Translations under genes and position numbers: made by a program
In this document: positions 58,341 through 60,000 of the stretch, piece by piece
Numbering within the stretch: position 1 is the first letter of the stretch
Layout of the letters: each line of letters opens with the position of its first letter
Source: Cristatella mucedo
Taxonomy: Eukaryota; Bryozoa; Phylactolaemata; Cristatellidae
DNA length: 60,000 nt
Assembly: GCA_009760855.2 (NCBI GenBank)
Contig: WPIO01000004.1
Coordinates: 10,475,501-10,535,500 of the forward strand
Reading direction: 5' to 3'
The notes under the pieces: generated by a model
What the model was told of the DNA's origin: nothing
Databases searched by the model: none
What the model saw: the letters and a program-made list of their open reading frames with translations, nothing else

Positions 58341-59787
58341 TTACCAGATGCGACAGCCCTCCGCATGACCCGTCGTCGGGCTGGGTAGAGCGAGCGAGCA
58401 ACAAGTCCCTGGCTCCAATAATGAGCACCTTATTAGCAGAAACCTCGCCGGCCAAGTCCGGTCTATGCAATCAAGACGGCTGCCGGCGTAACGAGATCTA
58501 GCCCTCTGCCTGCTTTTCTCTCCTCCGGCAGCCACTACATTCCATGAAAGCATTGCTTTCGTACTGTCGAGCAATTGTCCGTTCCATCTCCGCCCGACAG
58601 CTGGCGGCAGTTTGTGGTAGATGTCCAAGCGGAGCCGCCGATGCATAGATTTGTGCCAGACTGCTGAGTTGTCCGCCGAGAGTTACTGTCCGCCCGAGAT
58701 CGACTGTCCGAGAGCCTGCGGCTGCTTAGGCAGTCCGGTCCCTCGTAGGGCCACTGCCCAATGCTAACGGGCTCCCGAGTCACGTTCTCTTATACGAGGA
58801 TATACTGGACTTTGAGCGTCGCTACCAAGGACAGTGAAACGAAAACATGATGGGAACTTATGTTTGGGGGCTTCTTCGAGAAAATGAGTTGCAGTACAGC
58901 AACAAGAGATCCAGAACACTGACTCACTTCTGAACCCTTTTGATGAGTAATTTTTGAATGAATTTAGAGTAAACGCGTACTTACTTCGATCCATTTGCTG
59001 TTCTTTTTGAATACCTGTAAACCTAAAGCGCGAACAGGTTAGTTTTATGGCCGGAATGGGTTAATTTAAAGTTTATCCCTTCCTTAAGAAAAATGTAAAT
59101 TTTACAGGGTATAGTTTTCTATATTTCAGAGACATTAGCAATCGGGACATGTCCCAATCCAGGGACAATTATTGAGCTACGTAGTGTTTTATTATTAAAT
59201 CTTCTAGGAAGTGCTTTTACCGAACGAAGGATTGTCGGATACCTCGGCTCCAACGCTGATCGTTCGAGAGAAAACGAGTCCTGTTTTGTCGATGTCGCGC
59301 GCCGCACGGGCTCTGGCGGCGTAGAGCCAGCCAAACCTCGATCGGCCGTCGCAGTGGAATAAGAAACGGCCCGAGCAAAGGGGCGAAGCGCAGAGCGCTC
59401 GGGCGCAGAGCGCGCGGGCACGATCTCAGCGGAGGGCACTTGACGCCGCGCTACTGCAAATACTGCGGCGGAGCAGCCAGTGCAAACGGCCGCAAGGGCG
59501 GGCGACGGGGCGGTGACGTCGTGTGGAAGAAGCCGAGCGTCCAGCGCACGTACGGGCTGAGACGACAGCCGTAACGGTTGGCCAGACGCAAGCCGGACGC
59601 GAACTTGCTGCGTCATGCCATGCCGGGCGGAAGCGCCACCCTCATTCGCTGCGCGCCAGCTCCCGCGGTGCCGTCGACCGTAGCGCGGCGAGCCGCTGTC
59701 GCGCGAGCTCGTCGCTCTCCGTCTAGCCGCGTTCGTCGCCGGCGGCTGTGTCGGCAGTAACGGCGACAAGATAAGGAGACCAACAGC

Positions 59788-59832
59788 ATGGCCGGCTCCA
59801 ACTCCACCGCGTTCTGCGGTTCGCCGCTATGG
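59788..59832 (+). CDS. Possible first coding exon at the right edge
   Basis: ATG opens 15 codons (MAGSNSTAFCGSPLW) that end at a G|GTAAGA donor, within a GC- and CpG-rich stretch (about 59200-60000) typical of a promoter/first exon. No family is recognised and any further exons lie outside the window, so this is a weak call. Confidence 0.2.
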
Positions 59833-60000
59833 GTAAGAGTGGCGGCGGTGGCGGCTGCTGCAGGGGACCCCCCACCCGCGTGCGCCGCCTTATTCTGGTG
59901 TGTTTGAAAGCGGACCGCTGCGCCGCCGCTCGAGACATTCCCGAGTCGCTGGCGGGCGGCAATCGCTGCTATTCTCGCTGCGCCGCCCCGGTTCGCCGCA

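Overview
This 60 kb window is animal (metazoan) nuclear DNA. It has spliced genes with consensus GT-AG introns, AATAAA poly(A) signals, a eukaryotic tRNA gene with internal promoter boxes, tRNA-derived SINEs, LINE fragments of the CR1/L2 type, solo LTRs and long dinucleotide microsatellites. Nothing bacterial, viral or CRISPR-like was seen. The repeat load and an AGBL4/CCP6 gene (a tubulin-modifying enzyme of ciliated animals) suggest an invertebrate, but the phylum cannot be fixed from the sequence alone.

Four genes can be supported. (1) On the minus strand, about 21281 down to 2403, ten exons of a cytosolic carboxypeptidase 6 (AGBL4/CCP6) join in one unbroken frame. All intron phases agree, every catalytic motif is present, and a poly(A) signal follows the stop; only the exon with the start codon is missing. 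(2) At 31143-31215, minus strand, there is an intronless tRNA-Phe(GAA). (3) At 35174-35446, plus strand, there is a complete, intronless LSm5 gene (U6 snRNA-associated Sm-like ring) with a poly(A) signal. (4) From 38648 to 43099, plus strand, three exons encode a biotin-protein-ligase N-terminal-like (BPL_N, glutamine-amidotransferase-fold) protein that ends without a ligase domain; at least one middle exon was not found.

The rest is mostly transposable-element debris. LINE-A (CR1/L2-like, tail of TAA/ATT repeats) occurs in a dozen or more 5'-truncated copies on both strands, two of them retaining reverse-transcriptase sequence. Two further LINE 3' ends (B and C) are present. Two SINE families share a tRNA-like head but have different tails, and the tail of SINE-1 matches the LINE-A tail, which suggests mobilisation by LINE-A. 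There is a hAT-like MITE in a CCP6 intron, two solo LTRs of one family at 51.4 and 53.1 kb, a second LTR-like dispersed repeat, and a decayed transposon-associated gene at 57.2-58.3 kb. The right end (48.6-49.4 kb and 59.2-60 kb) is GC/CpG-rich and may hold the 5' end of another gene.

The genes are unrelated neighbours, not an operon: tubulin deglutamylation (CCP6), tRNA supply, U6 snRNP/mRNA decay (LSm5) and a BPL_N protein of unknown role. The most informative signals are the LINE-SINE tail sharing, the SINE head sharing, the BPL_N protein without a ligase domain, and the intronless LSm5.
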